A DNA stretch of 64,000 nucleotides, taken from positions 288,185 to 352,184 of the forward strand of contig SWDT01000033.1 in the NCBI GenBank assembly GCA_009193035.1, written 5' to 3'. Below the pieces are notes generated by a model. The model ran no database searches, was not told the origin of the DNA, and saw only the letters and a list, made by a program, of their open reading frames with translations. The translations under genes were made by a program, and so were the position numbers. Positions 61,472-64,000 of the stretch are shown one piece after another; the first letter of the stretch is position 1, and each line of letters begins with the position of its first letter. This stretch comes from Halicephalobus mephisto (lineage: Eukaryota; Nematoda; Chromadorea; Rhabditida; Panagrolaimidae).

Positions 61472-61627
61472 ATGTTTGGACACGGTCACAGCCATCACTA
61501 CTATCCTCATCACTACGATGATCACCATCATCATTACGATCATCATTACGATCATCATCATGATCACCATCATGATTCTCACCACTATGGACATCACCAT
61601 GGACATCATCACCACCATCACTGGTAA
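61472..61627 (+). CDS. histidine-rich 51-aa peptide, copy 2
   Basis: Starts MFGHGHSHHYYPHHYDD, then His blocks broken by Tyr and Asp, ending HHHHHHW. Exactly as long as copy 1. Acidic and Tyr residues replace the Gly of copy 1, so the pair has diverged in charge. A TATAAAAG box lies ~120 bp upstream and the ATG follows AATAACG. Probable metal-binding peptide; no homologue recognised. Confidence 0.72.
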   Translation: MFGHGHSHHYYPHHYDDHHHHYDHHYDHHHDHHHDSHHYGHHHGHHHHHHW

Positions 61628-61699
61628 TTTCCTAGAGACTATCTTCGCATAATTAGATTGTGCGATAACTTTTAATTTGTATTGTTGATTTCTCACTAT

Positions 61700-62229
61700 T
61701 ATCTGTGAATATAAACTGTTTTCTTAATCTGTGACAACCATGCTTTGATAGAAAGTGAAGTGGAAGTGTTTTTTAGAAATTATTTCGACACGATTTTCTA
61801 GAGACTTCCATAATTTTCGATTTCAGATGGGGGAAGGTTCCACTAGATTAAGCTTTAAAAAATTAAAGTACATTGGAATTCAATGATTTCAAATTTATAG
61901 TTGATAGGAATCACGACTACTTGGGAAGTATCTATACTCGTTATGTATTAATCACATTACTAAATAGACTGCTGTATTCAATCAGTTGTTGCAACATCAT
62001 CTCGGTGATTTGTGCATTGTGGAAAATAATACAATGTCATTAGCCGAATGTGGATGATGTAATATTTTTTTAAATCAGTCTTTTTGGTTACCTGACTGGT
62101 GTGATTAGTCCAACTATCAAATCAACCAGTCTCAAAAAGGACAGAGCAAGACCACCTTGACGAAAGAGAGAAGGAAAGATTCCAAGGGAGCAGTTACTGA
62201 CAACCAAAACATGAAAATTATTCTCCTCA
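61700..62229. other. AT-rich spacer, no gene seen
   Basis: Follows His-rich copy 2 up to the right arm of the inverted repeat. No coding signal. Confidence 0.5.
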
Positions 62230-62958
62230 TAAGCTTTCCACTGAGAAAGCGTTCCAAAATTTGTAGTTATTCTCGCCACAAGATATTCAAGAGCGGAACT
62301 CAATGTTTACCTCAAACTTGGGTAATTAAACCGAAGATAACGAATGTCATTTCTCTGTTCAGGAAACGCGGCTTTTTTTCTTCTGTCAGATCTGGAAGTA
62401 ACAGAAGAAAGAACAAGGTCTGAGAGGAAGCGCTAGACCAAGAAATAATCAATCAGCATGCGTATTAGCAATTTTCGCCCTTTATTCAGTGTTACCAAAG
62501 TAGGTTAGTGACACTTGTCCCAACCTAGCAATGTTAATTCCCAAACTAAGTACGACACTCCATCATCAATGATCAATGTTTAGTCAATCAAATCTAGCAT
62601 TTCTTACGAGATATAATTTAGAAACCTATCCTAGAGCCTTATTTTCATCTAAATTCTGCTGATACAGACCTTCTGTTATTCACTCTTATATATTCATCAG
62701 TAGAAATCTTAATATATCAGAACCTTGTTAGTTTCCGGACAATTTGGTGACTAATATTTTACGTTACTTGATTTTGTTCTATTCTCTGAGACAACCGCTC
62801 AGAACATTCACGATAATCTTGTGGTTGAAACCTTAAACTTAGTATTCCAACTGATATCTAGGAAGTTATGGATATCTGGAGCTTTGTCTAATTCCCTTAA
62901 GTAATAATCGTTGTGTAAGAATATCACAAGAACTTTTTACTCAGACAGCAAATTAAAA
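62230..62958. repeat. inverted-repeat arm, right (pair 2)
   Basis: Reverse complement of 58936-59660. Similarity stops sharply at ~62958, where Merlin-related DNA begins, so that element or its relic abuts the arm. Confidence 0.88.
62233..62332 (-). ncRNA. sls-1: SL1 spliced-leader RNA gene, copy D
   Basis: Perfect leader at 62332-62311, donor GTAAAC, middle stem, Sm-like AAATTTTGGAACG and 3' hairpin (GCTTTCTCAGTGGAAAGC), minus strand. The base order before the Sm site (ACTACAAATTTTGG) differs slightly from copy A. Convergent with copy C across the His-rich pair. PSE-like flank conserved. Confidence 0.92.
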
Positions 62959-63312
62959 AAGGGCTAGAGTACCGTATCATACCCGTGGAGTTGCGAAGTA
63001 TACTTTACCTCATACGATTCCCCTCAACGCGCTGAATACGATGGTGGAAATCTCAGGGCGCGGAAATAACTCTGTGAACCGCGCAATTCAATTGTAATTT
63101 GTGCCAAATGAGGTTTTCGTAGAACGTGAACTTAAGTCTTGACACGAAACCTTGAGGCGCCATTGAAAATAATTTGAATAATTTTGGCGGATTTTACCGT
63201 TTGTTTCCAATCGTAATTTTCTATCGTTCAGTTTTGGCTATTATTTTGTATTGTTTGGTATTTATTTCAAGCGTTAAATTCAATTTCTACGTAAAGATGA
63301 ATTGTTCACGGC

Positions 63313-64000
63313 TGTCAAAAATTGCCGCTACGAATTCAACGTATTTGTCGTCGACATCGTTGTCTTATGTCTTTTGATCCCAATCGTGGTTCCTTGGGGG
63401 TGTTTCGATGTAGAAAAGGTGGCAATTGTTCAGAACAAGGTATTGTAATCGGCACATGGTTTGATGGAATGAAGTTGAACATTAAAACGGTGCTGAGGTA
63501 AGAAGACAATATTTTTTATCTTATAGTTGTTTTTTCAGCCTTATGTACAGTTTTTCACACATGGATACATATGATGAAGCTATACACGAAGCACAGCCGC
63601 TTCATCGCAATATCAAGATGTCCCGTGAAACCGTATCCAACTGGTACCAACACTGCCGGGAAATCATTATCGAAGATTACTTGTCCCGACAAGCGTTGCG
63701 TGGGCAAATCGGAGGGCCTGGTCACATAGTTCAGATTTATGAATCCAAGTTTGATCGTCGAAAGTATAGTCGTGGTCGCAGAATCAAAGAACACTGGTTA
63801 TTAAGTTTTTTTGTTTAAAATTCCATGATATATGTTTTCCGGAATGATTGAGGACAAGTCGGAAGACTTCCGCCTTGAAATTTGTCCAAATAATAAACGA
63901 TTCGCTCATTCCACTCATACAGAAGCATGTGATGCCAGGGTCAATTATACGAACTGACTATTGGCGCGCGTATCTCGGTTTGTCAAAGGTCGGCTATACC
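63313..64000 (+). pseudogene. decayed Merlin/IS1016-type transposase, runs off the window
   Basis: A zinc-ribbon-like N-terminus (Cys pairs then GTWFDGMKL), a GT-AG intron at 63500-63538, a middle helix (SRETVSNWYQHCREI) and GGPGHIVQIYESKF/RRKYSRGRRIKEHW match Merlin transposases of nematodes. The first catalytic Asp of the IDES motif is Tyr (IYES), there is a frameshift after LLSFFV, and a second catalytic segment (RTDYWRAYLG) follows in another frame at ~63940. It is therefore dead. Confidence 0.75.

Overview
This window is nuclear DNA from a nematode, most likely a rhabditid related to Caenorhabditis. The evidence is short AT-rich introns ending in TTTTCAG/TTTTAG, cuticle collagens with the nematode N-terminal domain, innexins, the E-protein HLH-2, nematode-specific gene families, and four copies of the SL1 spliced-leader RNA gene. 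I could not assign a species. Exon joins were deduced by reading splice sites and keeping frame; no transcript data were available.

Region 1 (1-13.7 kb): the 3' end of an unidentified gene, a DUF1647 glycosyltransferase-like gene (+), then a tight same-strand series on the minus strand, MLST8/LST8 -> RalGAP-alpha -> LENG1, with gaps of about 260 bp that suggest an operon. HLH-2 (minus) follows. Region 2 (13.7-25.5 kb) is a long, gene-poor stretch upstream of hlh-2, full of an ~85-bp palindromic repeat, with decayed coding fragments at 22-24 kb. Region 3 (25.5-31.4 kb) holds a large disordered Ser/Pro/Arg-rich protein gene (+) and a small secreted phospholipase A2-like gene (-). Region 4 (32.5-49.4 kb, all minus) holds two tandem innexins, Integrator subunit 3, three cuticle collagens and a cytosolic 5'-nucleotidase II. 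Region 5 (50.6-58.3 kb) holds three paralogous secreted Cys-rich glycoproteins of an unrecognised family, plus a divergent UBE2D-type ubiquitin-conjugating enzyme. Region 6 (58.9-63 kb) is a ~725-bp-arm inverted repeat around two head-to-head histidine-rich 51-aa peptide genes. The window ends in a decayed Merlin-type DNA transposon.

The most unusual arrangement is that the SL1 RNA genes come as two convergent pairs, each pair built into inverted-repeat arms that bracket small genes: the E2 enzyme in one, the His-rich twins in the other. No 5S rRNA gene is visible beside them, whereas in C. elegans SL1 genes lie in the 5S repeat. Also notable are two introns with GC-AG borders, one of them an in-frame 66-nt intron inside an innexin, and the joining of MLST8 (a TORC subunit) with RalGAP-alpha in one probable transcription unit.
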